The notes beneath the pieces were generated by a model that saw only the letters and a program-made list of their open reading frames with translations, did not search any database and was not told the origin of the DNA. Of a stretch of DNA of 64,000 bases, positions 45,727 to 58,542 are shown piece by piece (position 1 is the stretch's first letter; each line of letters begins with the position of its first letter). The DNA lies in NCBI RefSeq assembly GCF_020520425.1, contig NC_079492.1:102459157-102523156 (forward strand), written 5' to 3'. Position numbers and translations under genes: made by a program. The DNA comes from Spinacia oleracea. Taxonomy: Eukaryota; Streptophyta; Magnoliopsida; Caryophyllales; Amaranthaceae.

Positions 45727-47100
45727 ATGGCTATATCATTTGAAAATGCCTTGAACTCTTGGCTTGGTTCGTTAGGCAAACTGGAGAAAAGGGAGCTGGA
45801 TGACATGCATCTTGGGGTGCTTGTCTCTTTCCGGTTCGTGAATCTTGACATGTATTTCATTCATGCTGCTTTGGAGGCCTGAGATCCGATTCACCACGTT
45901 TTTTTGCTTTGGTAACAACGAGGTATGTCCTCTCCCTGAAGAGTTCAGTGCCATATTGGGGTGGCCCCTTATGATAAAGCCTTGCATGCCTAGTATTGAA
46001 GAACACTTTTTCTTGGCTTTTGAGAGGTATATGGGCTTGAAGCCCCCACTTTTGAGTGCTGTTGTATATGGCCGAGGGGTGGATTTTTCCCTCCTTGTCA
46101 CTTACTTTGCTGGGCTTGACGTCCCCAAGGTTTTCCGCTTGAGGGCCTTGAGTTTTTGTATCTTTGCTCGCTTCCTCTTTTCGAAGCAGGGGTTTGGCAA
46201 TATGGCGATGCCTCCCTAATAGAGATTGTGGAGCAGTTTGCTAGTGGTAAGGACCCAATGCCACTTGTAATTGGCGGGACATTGATGGGTCTTGATATGC
46301 TGAAGTCGGACCCCTCTTCCATGCTGTCGGGAAGTCCGATGCTACTCCAAGTAAGAATCTGGGGCTTTTGTATTTTGAGATTTGTACTTGTATATAGAAC
46401 ATTGAATTTTGAACTGCTTTCTTGTATTTTCTCCAAGATCTGGCTTATGGAGAGACTCATGTTGGTGGCACCACCAGAGAACATGGCAAGCTATAATAGG
46501 AAGGGGTTCACTGTGCGGCCCATGATGTATGGCCGACTTTCATTGGATGAGTGGCGCTGCGCACTCTAGGGGGTTGGATCTTGTATCAGGTGGGTAGTTC
46601 CTTGGTGGGGAGTTGCTGCTATGAAATATGCACCCGACTCTGCTGCCTTGAGAATGCCTAGCCTTATAATGTTAGTCTTCTACTCGCCTGCTTGAGTGAT
46701 GAGACAATATGGCTTGAAGCAATAAATCCCGGATTGTGCTGAGGAGCATCCGACACCTGTTGTACTGAATGCTGACCGTCTTGAAGTTTGGAGGCGGTAT
46801 TGGGTTGCCAAACCATTCTTGAATTTTGAATTCTCACCTAAGCCTGCTACTTTGTCTGCGGGGTATATTGTATGGATGAAAGGTCCAAGCCAAAGGGACA
46901 TTTCTCTCTCCGGGCCAGCGGGAGACCGAGGTTCTAGAGCTCGGCGCCCTGCATCAACTGATTGTGAAGAAAGTGACGGAAGTGTGGCCCGTCCGGTACT
47001 TGACCGTTCTAGGTCCAAAGGAGGTTCGTCATCCTCCCGTCTTGGAAGAATAGCAAGTTCCTTCTCCTGCTGCTTGGGCAAGGGGAAGATTGATGAATGA
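45727..47100 (+). pseudogene. Second antisense gene of the Tat element, PMD/DUF7745-like, decayed
   Basis: The frame starts MAISFENALNSWLGSLGKLE, with VLVSFRFVNLDMYFIHAALEA. After a stop (TGA at 45880, in place of the Trp expected before DPIHHVF) and a frameshift in a T run near 45900 it continues GNNEVCPLPEEFSAILGWPL, IEEHFFLAFERYMGLKPP and YFAGLDVPKVFRLRALSFCI. An intron probably lies at about 46351-46440. The downstream part reads SYNRKGFTVRPMMYGRLSLD, then WRRYWVAKPFLNFEF, and a Ser/Arg-rich tail to 47100. The EEFSAILGWP-type segment is typical of the PMD-related DUF7745 group as I recall it; the assignment is tentative. It is paralogous in layout, not clearly in sequence, to the PMD gene at 40624. 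Confidence -1.
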
Positions 47101-47573
47101 TTGCGGGAAGAGCTACGGGATAGTACTCAAGGTGCCAAGACTCAAGAGCATAGTCTCCCAACTCCAGATCTTTGTAGGCTTAATGTGTTTGAAATTATAT
47201 TCGCAGGAGATGTGTTTAGAAGATGTGTTTAGAAAAAGTGAAAAGGTTTTGAGCTTTGCTTCATTTGATTCCGTCCTTGTTATCGAATTAGCTTTGATGG
47301 AGGCTTTAGAGCCAAATAAAAGTTACTGTGTTAAATTCCTCTTGAACATGCTTTGCATTTTATTTGCACATTTGGAATAAGAACAACAACAACAATTGAG
47401 TTTTGAATTTTGATTTGATTTTTAGGATGCCCTTAATTGAGGAAATTTTGAATTTTTTTGTATTAAAGTGGCCGGGCCTCGGAATGAGGTTGCCTACGTG
47501 TCCCGTTAAGGAATCAGGCCGAACGTAGTTCTAACATACAAAAATTTTCGAATTTGAATTTTGAATTTTGAAT
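47101..47573. other. Spacer between antisense gene 2 and Tat integrase end
   Basis: Contains an AT-rich 3' region for both genes and TTGAATTTTGA-type simple sequence. The ORF at 47090-47380 has no recognisable domain. Confidence -1.
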
Positions 47574-47940
47574 TTAGACATAGAACTTCTTGAGCTGATC
47601 CAGGTTAGTCAAGGAACGGAACTCAGTCCCATCTACATATGTTAACTCGACTGCTCCTCCGTAAAGGATTTTCTTGACAATGTATGGCCCGACCCAGTTG
47701 GGTTTGAATTTTCCCATTGGGTCCATGACGCTCTTGCGAAGGGCTTTCAGGACAAGCTCGCCTTCTTTGATGTTTCGGGTTCTGACCCTCTTGTTGAAAT
47801 GTCTGGCCACTCGGCGCTGATAGACTTGTACATGGTGAGCGGCTTGAAGCTGGCGCTCATCGAGCATGACTAGCTCGTCATATCTTGCTTGTACCCATGC
47901 AGATTCTAGGATTTTTCTTTCGAGGACTATCCTTAGAAAA
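47574..47940 (-). pseudogene. Tat integrase, C-terminal part
   Basis: The frame reads DELVMLDERQLQAAHHVQVY, RVARHFNKRVRTRNIKEGEL and KFKPNWVGPYIVKKIL (the GPY/F-like module), with a stop at 47574. Its upstream coding continues at 57747 after the Tekay element, where the reading resumes at the same point of the protein (MEALQPIELEIPS). Integrase joins cDNA to host DNA; this copy is split and non-functional. Confidence -1.
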
Positions 47941-50295
47941 TGTAATACCCCGAAATTTTAAACTTGATTTATTAAAATCAAAAATTTATTAACTTGATTT
48001 CGTTTTAAATAATTACGAATAATCGAATTTCTTTAATTTAAACGTTTTTACGATGTATTTTAAACGATAAACTTATAAACGAAAATTTATTTAATTATGT
48101 TTCGATATTTTTATTAAGAATTATTTTAACTAAATATTTCTATTTTTAGTAGCTTCCAAAAATAACAATAAATTTCAGAATTTTGGCCTAAACTGGTGAA
48201 ATGACCAAAATGCCCTTAAGAACAAAATTTCATTTTCACTTTTTTTTCCTGCTCTCCACGTGAACCAGAGGAAGAAGAAGCTAAGTTCTTCCTTCCTTCT
48301 TCTTTTCCCTCAAATCTAGTACATATTCATTGGAGAGTTCAAATTGAACTCTTCCTTTTCTTCCTTTACAAACCCAACAACCAGAAACCCAATTTCTCAA
48401 ACCAAAAATCAGAATCGAAAATCAAACCAATCTCACTTCCCCTTGTTCATGTGAATTGAACCACCACAACAAACATCACTGCAACCACCGGCTACCACCA
48501 CTGCCACCTCCGTCGAACACCACACAACCATCCAAACCACCGTCCCCCACAGCACCACCGCACGCACCACCTCCTTCCCTCTCCCTCCTCTCGACACATT
48601 CCCCCTGTCTCTCCCTTTCCCCCCCGCCTCGCTGCACCACAACACCACGCACCACCACTCCCAACTGTCACCACCACCTTGCCAACCAATCTCCGACTCC
48701 CTATTTCCGGCGAACCACCCTTCCTTTCCCCCAAAATCAGTCGAAATCCCCACCAAAACTCCCCTGCTTGCTCGCCCATCTCGTGCTCATTCTCTGTCTC
48801 CCTCGCCGTTCCGCCGCCACCAAACCACCGCCATCACCGTCGCCTCCCGGTGTCGAGTCACCCCAGCCAGCCTCCCTTCCTCCCTCCTCTTCCCTCCTCC
48901 TCGTCCATCTCCTCTTTCCTTCCCCTGTTTCATTTCGTGCCCTGCTCCTAGGAAACCAAAAATAATTTTTGGTTTTGGTTTTATTCTCCTTTAAAACCCA
49001 CAATTAAATTGGGCCATTCTAGTTTGGGCTTTTGGGTAAGAAACTCTCTTATTATTTCAGATTTTCGAATTTATTTAGTTTCATGTTTATAAATTTTTTA
49101 TGATGAAATTATGTACTAATAAATCGTTATTATTTTCAGGTTTAATTATTTTATATCGATTTCACTAATTACTAGCTTTACTTAACAAAATAGAATTTAA
49201 ATAATATTTTCATGAAAATCGATTTATTAAATATAAATAAATACTTCGATTGAAATTTCGATAATTAATATTTAAATTATTAAATTATATTCTTATTAAA
49301 AATTCGTTATTTATAAATTCGTTACTTATAAATTTATGATTTTATAAAATATTAAATTATTTATCGACTTAGTACTAATTCAATTACTTATTATTTTGAA
49401 AGAAATTGGACTCGGAGCTCAGGGAGAACGAACCAACGAAACCCTTAGCAAAATCATGGAAGTGAGGTAACGACTATTGCTAGTACCCGCAATTCCCTTC
49501 TAAATGTGTTTATAAAATTATGACGATATGATTGAATTTTTGAACTGAATGCTTTGACATGTTTTATTGAATTGCGGGAAATGAATTATGTTTTGGCTGA
49601 ATTATTTCTTATTATATGATTTGATTGAGTTTTCTCAAAAAATGATATTTATGTGATGTTATGAAAGAAAAGATATTTTATTGATCCCAGGATCTAAATG
49701 ATATTTTATGATCTAAAAGAGTTATGTTATTTCAACTGAAATACAAAGCCAAGGCTTAGTAAAATTACATAAAACATGATAAATGAAAGTGAAAGACATA
49801 CTTTGTCTGGCGGTATATAAACTACCATCTTCCTATCTACCGGTCATGCATGCACCACGGACACCTGTCCACCCATGGATTACGAGCCCAGGCTCCCATG
49901 GTCATGAGCCCAGGCTCAGGGCCCAGGCCCATGTTACAGTTCAATGATGAGCCCAGGCCCATGTTACTGAGTCTTCGGCTCACCGTTTTGTTTTTTGTTT
50001 TAGGTACTGCGGGGAACAATGGAAACGAGTAGTGGCGAGGAATTTCACTTTAGTATTAATTACCTAGTTATGCTTAATGTTTTAATAGTTTAACTAAAGA
50101 CTTTTAGTAAGTTATGTACTTTTATTTTGGGAATATAAAGGATTGTTTTATTAATTTGGAGTTTTAATAGCTTATGTTATGAAAGTTGCTTGTAATTTCC
50201 AAGAGGGAATTACGGCGTGTAATGTCCCGACCGAATTAGGTTAATTCCGCTGCTAGGTATGCTTTAATACTTGAATTAGAGGTCGGGGCGTTACA
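47941..50295 (+). repeat. 5' LTR of the Tekay element
   Basis: 2,355 bp. It matches the 3' LTR with scattered substitutions but lacks about 180 bp near 49970, just before GAGTCTTCGGCTCACCG. The C-rich CCACCACC region at 48456-48965 gives long but low-complexity ORFs on both strands that I do not regard as genes. Confidence -1.
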
Positions 50296-50521
50296 GTTTG
50301 GTATCAGAGCCAAGGGTTCTGGACCATTAGTGCTAAACCTCACGGGTTTTGGCACGTAATTAGAGTCATTAGGCTTTAAGCAAAGAGTTTTAAGGAATTG
50401 ATTAAAAGGAATTTTCTAAAAAAATCATGATTAAGTTAAGTTAAAATGAATATGAGTGTGAGTGTAGGAACGGGTTAAAGGGCTTATTTTCGGTTGATTA
50501 TTCGCTTCAATCTGATAAGAT

Positions 50522-51727
50522 ATGTTACGCAGAATGTCGACTATTGATTCTATCAATGATGTCACCAACGGAGCTCACAATGGGCACCATGTTCATGATG
50601 ATAACGACACGATTCACAAGGAATATGTCCATATCGACGGCCATGAGGAAAGAATGGAACGATTGGAAAATGTGAGTGCGATGCTGGCCGAATTAGTCCA
50701 TGATTCTCGGAAAAAGAAAGATGTAAGTGGGAATGAGAGCGCAACGATGTTCAAGAGATTTTCATCGCTCAACCTACCATCCTACGATGGCAAGCTTGAT
50801 CTAGTTGAGTTCGAGGATTGGATAAGTCGCATTGATCAGTTGTTTGAAACCCTGCAATGACCGGAGAAATGGAGAGTTGACTTTGCGGTGTTTTATTTAA
50901 CGGGCCAAGCAGGATTATGGTGGAAAGTTAATAAGGAACGAAAGAATGTGCCGGGATTTGGTTGGAACCAACTCCAGAAGTTAATGAGAGATAAGTTTTA
51001 TCCACCATCATTGAGGAAGCAAAAGGAAGATGAATTTCTCCACTTGCAACAAGGGACAATGAGTGTTTTGGAGTACGCAAACAAGTTCATGGAGTTGTCA
51101 AGGTTTGCACCAGACCTAGTATCGACAGAGCAATCCAGGATGAACCGTTTTGAGCGAGGTCTTCACCTTAAGTACCAAGATAGGTTGTCCACTCAAAGAT
51201 TTACTTCCTATCAGGATATGGTTGATATTGCAGCTAATGTAGAGCGAGTGGTACTGCTTCGAGAAGCGAAGAATGTTGGGTATAAAAGGAGAAATGAAAA
51301 CCAGAATCAAGGAGGAGCAAAGAGGCCTAATCAAGGCTATCAAGGAAATCAAAGGAGGAACGATGGTGGAAACAAAGGACAAGGTTATCGTGGAAATCAG
51401 AATAATAAGACGCAAGAATGTGCCAAATGTGGGAGAAGAGGCCACATCGAGAGTGAATGCCGTGTAGGATCAAACACTTGTTATCGATGTGGGAGCCATG
51501 ATCATTACATCAGAGATTGTCCGAAGCAAGTAACACCAGCCACGAGAGGACCAGTTTCAACTAGCAACAATCGTGGTCGGAACAACGCAGGAGGTTCAAA
51601 CCGCAATCCGCCACGACCATCGCCAACTAGAAGAGTTTTTGTGATGAGACAGGATGAGGCAGAAGAGGATGATAATGTTATCACTGGTACCTTTCTATCC
51701 ATTCTTCACCTGCCCATGTTCTTTTGA
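50522..51727 (+). pseudogene. Tekay gag (capsid and zinc knuckles), interrupted
   Basis: The gag region has the retrotrans_gag stretch (FYLTGQAGLWWKVNK, then GWNQLQKLMRDKFYP and EDEFLHLQQGTMSVLEYANK) and two CCHC knuckles (CAKCGRRGHIESEC and CYRCGSHDHYIRDC). A TGA at 50858-50860 breaks the frame once, and the frame is lost near 51715 at the protease start. Gag would package the element RNA; this copy cannot make it intact. Confidence -1.
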
Positions 51728-54700
51728 TTCCGGAGCTTCACATTCCTTTATTTCTCCATTATTTGCTAAATGTTTAAATTTGAAACCATGTTGTGAATTT
51801 CATGTTATGAGTGTTTCCCTTCCTAGCGGAGAAATTGTGAAATGTAGAACCATGTATAGGGATTGTCCTATTGTAATAGAGAAAGTTGAGTTGCTAGCAG
51901 ACATTAGCTTTTGACCTATCTGAATTTGATGTAATTTTGGGAATGGATTGGTTGACTAAGTATGAAGCTAACCTTAATTGTTCGAGGTAATGTGTGACCC
52001 TTAGAACGCCCAATGGAGATAGAATTTCATTCCATAAGTTGGTAAGAAAACCAAAGATCCAGATTGTCCATGCTTTGCGAGCCCGTAAAACGATTGAGAG
52101 TAGTTTTTGGTTATCTTTGTAGTATTGTTGACCTAAATACACCTGGATCTTCCATTACCGACATACCTGTTGTTTGTGAATACCCACATGTTTTTCCTGA
52201 AGAAATACCTAGTATGCCCCCACCAAGAGAATTAGACTTTAGCATTGAGTTAATTCCAGGATCCACCCCCATCTCTAAGGCACCATATAGAATGGCACCA
52301 GCTAAGTTACAAGAATTAAAGAAACAATTAGATGAGTTACTTGAAAAAGGATATATTCGACCTAGAGTTTCACCTTGGGGAGCCCCTGTCTTATTTCTGA
52401 AGAAAAAGGATGGAACTTTGAGGTTATGCATAGACTATAGAGAGTTAAACAAGATTACTATTAAGAATAAGTATCCTTTACCCCGCATTGATGATTTGTT
52501 TGACCAGCTTCGAGGTGCAAAAGTATTTTCTAAGATTGATTTGAGGTCAGGTTACCATCAACTTCAAATTAAACCCGAGGATATTCCAAAGACAGCCTTT
52601 AGAACTAGATATGGTCACTATGAGTTTGTTGTAATGCCTTTTGGGTTGACCAATGCACCAGCTGTATTTATGGATTTAATGAACCTTATTTTTAAACCGT
52701 ACCTTGATAAGTTTGTGGTTGTCTTTATTGATGATATTTTGGTATATTCCGAGAGTAATGAGGAACATGAGGTTCATTTGAGAAAAGTGTTGGAAACATT
52801 GATTGAAAACCAATTGTATGCCAAGTTGTCAAAGTGTGAGTTCTGGCTTAAGGAAATATCATTTTTAGGTCATATAATTTCTGAGAAAGGTGTATCTGTT
52901 GACCCTGAGAAAATAAAAGCAATTGTGAAATGGCCTAGACCAACTAATGTCTCTGAAGTAAGGAGTTTTATGGGTTTAGCTGGATATGATAGAAGGTTCG
53001 TTCAAGACTTTTCTAAGGTTTCCTTACCTATCACCCGATTAGTTAGGAAGAATACCAAATTTGTGTGGAATGATGATTGTGAGTGTGCATTTCAAGAACT
53101 TAAGAAACGTCTCACCACTGCCCCTGTTCTTACCCTTCCATCTGGAACTGAGGGATTTGTGATTTATAGTGATGCTTCTAAGAACGGGTTAGGATGTGTC
53201 TTGATGCAAAATGGAAAAGTCATAGCTTATGCTTCACGCCAACTTAAAGTCCATGAACAAAACTACCCTACCCATGACCTTGAACTTGCAGCTGTTGTTT
53301 TCGCCCTCAAAATTTGGAGACATTATTTGTATGGTGTGTCGTGTCAAAGCCTTAAGTATATTTTCACCCAAAAAGAACTCAACATGAGACAACGTAGGTG
53401 GTTAGAACTCCTTAAAGATTATGATCTTGATATTCAGTACCATCCCGGAAAGGCCAACGTTGTTGCACATGCATTAAGTCGGAAGTCTCACCTAAATTCT
53501 ATCCTAACTTTTTCCCGAGCCAACCAAGATGATCTACAAAAGATGGGAATCGAGTTCATCAAGAAAGGAAATTCTTGTTTGAATGTGTTGGTAATGAAGC
53601 CAACTTTAATTGATGAGATTAAGGAAGCGCAATGTAAGGACTCACAATTAGAAAGAATAAGAAGTGAAGTGGAAAATGGGAAGTCACCTGGTTTTGTCAT
53701 TCAAGAAGATGGCACGTTGAGGTTTCAGGGAATATTATACGTGCCTAATGATGAGAAGTTGAAAAAGAGAATTTTAGAAGAAGCTCATAGTTCACCATAC
53801 TCGATTCACCCTGGAGGAAACAAGATGTCTAAGGATTTAAGACAAAGGTATTGGTGGAGCAACATGAAGCAAGAAGTGGCAGAATATGTGGCTAAATGTT
53901 TGACGTGTCAGAGAATTAAGATAGAGCATCAAAGATCAGCAGGTTTGTTGCAACCTCTGGATGTGCCAGAGTGGAAATGGGACTCAGTTTCAATGGATTT
54001 TATCATAGGTTTACCAAGATCAACCAAGGGAATGAATGATATTTGGGTCATTGTTGATCGATTAACAAAGTCAGCACATTTCTTAGCAATGAAGAACAAT
54101 TCAAGTTTGGATCAACTTGCTGAACTATATGTGAATGCTATTGTGCGATTGCATGGAGTACCCAGTTCGATTGTTTCTGATCGTGATACAAGGTATCAAT
54201 CAACCTATTGACATAATTGCAGAAAGCTCTTGGAACGAAACTTAACTTTAATACTGCATTTCACCCAACGACTGATGGACAGACAGAACGTACCAATCAA
54301 ATTGTCGAGGATATGTTGAGAGCATGTATTTTGGATTTTCAAGGAACCTGGGAAAAGTTTCTGCCTATGCTTGAATTTTCGTACAACAACAGTTATCAGG
54401 CCACCATTGGTATGGCACCGTACGAAGCTCTTTATGGAAGAAAATTTCGAACACCATTATGTTGGAGTGATATCGATGAAGCACGTGTTATAAGACCAAG
54501 ATTAATTCAAGAAACTACCGACAAGATTCGTTTAATCCAATCGAGAATGAAAGCAGCGCAAAGTAGGCAAAAGAGTTATGCAAACCAACGAAGAAGACCG
54601 TTAGAATTTGAAGTTGGTGATCACGTGTTCTTGAAAATTTCACCCACAAAAGGAATAATGAGGTTTGGTCAGGCTGGGAAGTTGAGCCCAAGATACATCA

Positions 54701-55032
54701 GGCCATATGAGATATTAGAAAGAATAGGAGAAGTAGCATACCGACTTGCATTACCGACCGACTTGGAAAAGGTGCATAATGTGTTCCACGTATCAATGTT
54801 AAGGAAATATGTTCCTAATCCTAGCCATGTGATTATTCACGAACCCTTGATGTTGCGAAACGATATGACTTACGAGGAGAAACCAATCGAAATTCTTGAA
54901 CGAAGAGAGAAACGACTTAGAAACAAAGTAATTCCAATGGTTAAAGTCTTGTGGGCCAATCACTTGACATCTGAAGCCACATGGGAAGTTGAAGCACAAA
55001 TGAAATCGAAATACCCCCAGTTATTCGCTTAG
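51728..55032 (+). pseudogene. Tekay pol (protease, RT, RNase H, integrase, chromodomain), interrupted
   Basis: Protease active site FDSGASHSF near 51725 and LGMDWL near 51940 lie in different frames. The long frame 52064-54211 holds RT ([39 protein letters not shown]), RNase H ([20 protein letters not shown]) and the integrase HHCC zinc finger and core start ([19 protein letters not shown]). It ends in TGA at 54209 where Trp is usual, plus a one-base shift. The frame 54217-55032 continues the integrase ([27 protein letters not shown] GPY/F region) and closes with a chromodomain ([34 protein letters not shown]). Frameshifts occur near 51715, 51902 and 52095. Not functional. Confidence -1.
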
Positions 55033-55207
55033 AAACGATAAGATGTATGAATTTTAATATGTTATTTAAATGATTATGTTATAATGTTATTTTATCATGT
55101 TTGTGTAACGAATAAAATGATTAAGTGTGAATTGTATGATTTCTATGGATGGCTAGTTCGACTGAGCTCCAGTTTCGAGGACGAAACTTTTTCTAAGGGG
55201 GTAAGGA

Positions 55208-57746
55208 TGTAATACCCCGAAATTTTAAACTTGATTTATTAAAATCAAAAAAAAATTATTAAAATCAAAAATATTTATTAACTTGATTTCGTTTTAAATA
55301 ATTACGAATAATCGAATTTCTTTAATTTAAACGTTTTTACGATGTATTTTAAACGATAAACTTATAAACGAAAATTTATTTAATTATGTTTCGATATTTT
55401 TATTAAGAATTATTTTAACTAAACATTTCTATTTTTAGTAGCTTCCAAAAATAGCAATAAATTTCAGAATTTTGGCATAATCTGGTGAAATGACCAAAAT
55501 GCCCTTAAGAACAAAATTTCATTTTCACTTTTTTTTCCTGCTCACCACGTGAACCAGAGGAAGAAGAAACTAAGTTCTTCCGTCCTTCTTCTTTTCCCTC
55601 AAATCTAGTACATATTCATTGGAGAGTTCAAATTGAACTCTTCCTGTTCTTCCTTTACAAACCCAATTTCTCAAACCAAAAATCAGAATCGAAAATCAAA
55701 CCAATCTCACTTCCCCTTGTTCCTATGAATTGAACCACCACAACAAACATCACTGCAACCACCGGCTACCACCACTGCCACCTCCGTCGAACACCACACA
55801 ACCATCCAAACCACCGCCCCCCCACAGCACCACCGCACGCACCACCTCCTTCCCTCTCCCTCCTCTCGACACATTCCCCAGTCTCCCCATTTTCCCCCGC
55901 TTCGCTGCACCACAACACCACGCACCACCACTCCCAACTGTCACCACCACCTTGCCAACCAATCTCCGACTCCCTATTTCCGGCGAACCACCCTTCCTTT
56001 CCCCCAAAACCGGTCGAAATCCCCACCAAAACTCCCCTGCTTGCTCGCCCATCTCGTGCCCATTCTCTGTCTCCCTCACCGTTCCGCCGCCACCAAACCA
56101 CCTCCATCACCGTCGCCTCCCGGCGTCGAGTCACCCCAGCCAGCCTCCCTTCCTCCCTCCTCTTCCCTCCTCCTCGTCCATCTCCTCTTTCCTTCCCCTG
56201 TTTCGTTTCGTGCCCTGCTCCCAGGAAACCAAAACTAATATTTGGTTTTTGTTTTATTCTCCTTTAAAACCCACAATTAAATTGGGCTATTCTAGTTTGG
56301 GCTTTTGGGTAAGAACTCTTATTATTTCAGATTTTCGAAATTATTTAGTTTCATGTTTTAATAAATTTTTTATGATGAAATTATTTACTAATAAATCGTT
56401 ATTATTTTCAGGTTTAATTATTGAATATCGATTTCACTAATTACTAGCTTTACTTAACAAAATAGAGTTTAAATAATATTTTCATGAAAATCGATTTATG
56501 AAATATAAATAAATACTTCGATTGAAATTTTGATAATTAATATTTAAATTTTTAAATTATATTCTTATTAAAAATTCGTTATTTATAAATTCGTTACTTA
56601 TAAATTTATGATTTTATAAAATATTAAATTATTTATCGACTTAGTACTAATTCAATTACTTATTATTTTGAAAGAAATTGGACTCGGAGCTCAGGGCGAA
56701 CGAACCAACGAAAACCCTTAGAAAAATCGTGGAAGTAAGGTAACGACTATTGCTAGTACCCGTAATTCCCTTCTAAATGTGTTTATGAAATTATGACGAT
56801 ATGATTGAATTTTCGAACTGTATGCTTTGACATGTTTTATTGAATTGCGGGAAATGAATTATGTTTTGGCTGAATTATTTCTTATTATATGATTTGATTG
56901 AGTTTTCTCAAAAAATGATATTTATGTGATGTTATGAAAGAAAAGATATTTTATTGATCCCAGGATCTAAATGATATTTTATGATCTAAAAGAGTTATGT
57001 TATTTCAACTGAAATACAAAGCCAAGGCTTAGTAAAATTACATAAAACATGATAAATGAAAGTGAAAGACATAGTTTATCTGGCGGTATATAAACTACCA
57101 TCTTCCTATCTATCGGTCATGCATGTACCCTCGGACACCTGTCCACCCATGGATTACAAGCCCAGGCTCCCATGGTTTATGAGCCCAGGCTCAGGGACCA
57201 GGCCCCATGTTACGATGATGAGCCCAAGCTCTTATGGGCCCAGGCCCAGTGGAGAATTCCTTCACGGTTCATACCTGCCGACAACTAGCATGTTAATTAA
57301 AAAGTTTATGAATGAATTAAATATGATGTTTTATTAAATGTTTTACTTATTCTATTATCCCTGTGTTATTGAATAAAATGAATTGAAATGAATTTACGTT
57401 GCTAGGGTAGTCGTTATTGAGTCTTCGGCTCACCGTTTTGTTTTTTGTTTTAGGTACTACGGGGAACGATGGAAACGAGTAGTGGCGAGGAATTTCACTT
57501 TAGTATTAATTGCCTAGTTATGCTTAATGTTTTAATAGTTTAAATAAAGACTTTTAGTAAGTTATGTACTTTTATTTTGGGAATATAAAGGATTGTTATA
57601 TTAATTTGGAGTTTTAATAGCTTATGTTATGAAAGTTGCCTTGTAATTTCCAAGAGGGAATTACGGCGTGTAATGTCCCGACCGAATTAGGTTAATTCCG
57701 CTGCTAAGTATGCTTTAATACTTGAATTAGAGGTCGGGGCGTTACA
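55208..57746 (+). repeat. 3' LTR of the Tekay element
   Basis: 2,539 bp and the fuller of the two LTRs. It includes the segment missing from the 5' LTR (about 57240-57415). It ends GTTACA at 57746 directly against Tat integrase sequence. Confidence -1.
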
Positions 57747-58542
57747 GAGAAGGTATCTCTAGCTCAATAGGTTGTAGTGCTTCCATTCCATAGACCAATG
57801 AAAATGGGGTTGCGCCAGTTGAAGTGCGAATTGAAGTTCGATACCCCCACAATGCGAAGTGCAGCTTTTGGGGACAATCTTTGTAGTTGGTTGTCATTTT
57901 CATGATGATGGTTTTGACATTCTTGTTGGCTGCTTCGACTGCCCCATTAGTTTGCGGGCGGTAAGGCGAAGAACGATGATGTTGAATTTTGTACTCGGTG
58001 AAAAGATCTACACACTCTCCTTGGAAATGGGTTCCCTGGTCACTAATGAACTCGTGAGGAACGTCGTACCTGCATATGATGTTTTCTTGTATGAACTAGG
58101 CCACTTTCTTGGAACCCAACACTTTGAATGACCTGGCTTCGACCCACTTGGTGAAATAATCGATTGCGACCAATATGAATTCATGACCCCCGGTGCCCGT
58201 TGGAGTGACTTTGCCAATGACGTTGATACCCCAAGCTGAGAATGGCCATGGTGACGATTGAGAATATAGTAAGGATGGGGGAATGTGTTTCAGGTTCGCA
58301 CACTTTTGACAGATAGGACATTTCTTGAGGAAGAAGTAGCAATCCCGTTCGAGGGTGGTCTAGTAATACCGAGCCCTGATGACTTTGAGGGCCAACATCT
58401 TCCCATTCATGTGAGTACCACAGACCCCAGCATGCACGGTGTCCATGACTCTTTGTGCTTCATGCTTGTCAACACATCGGAGATTGGGGCCGTTAGGGGA
58501 CCTCTTGTATAGAACGCCGCCTTCTAAGACGAAGTTGGCTGA
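57747..58542 (-). pseudogene. Tat integrase, catalytic part
   Basis: On the minus strand, fragments such as QHHRSSPYRPQTNGAVEAAN (integrase core with the Glu region), KNVKTIIMKM and LHFALWGYRTSIRTSTGATP then FSLVYGMEA are clear. The zinc-finger part between 58540 and 58200 is frameshifted and only partly readable. It continues at 47940. Confidence -1.

Larger units (their letters stand above)
47941..57746 (+). mobile_element. Tekay/Del-type chromovirus (Ty3/gypsy), full length but inactivated
   Basis: LTRs at 47941-50295 and 55208-57746 start TGTAATACCCCG and end GGGGCGTTACA. The primer-binding site TTTGGTATCAGAGCCAAGG (initiator-Met tRNA type) follows the 5' LTR. A purine tract CTAAGGGGGTAAGGA precedes the 3' LTR. 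Gag, protease, RT, RNase H, integrase and a C-terminal chromodomain are in the standard order, and the chromodomain plus long LTRs point to the Tekay/Del clade. The flanks GAAAA and GAGAA are a 5-bp duplication with one mismatch. It interrupts the Tat integrase. Confidence -1.

Noticed and set aside
48456..48965. Pro/Ser/Thr/His-rich ORFs on both strands, repeated at 55730-56440
   Set aside because: They lie inside both Tekay LTRs in CCACCACC-type low-complexity DNA. Lengths differ between the two LTRs and no domain is visible, so they are translations of simple sequence.
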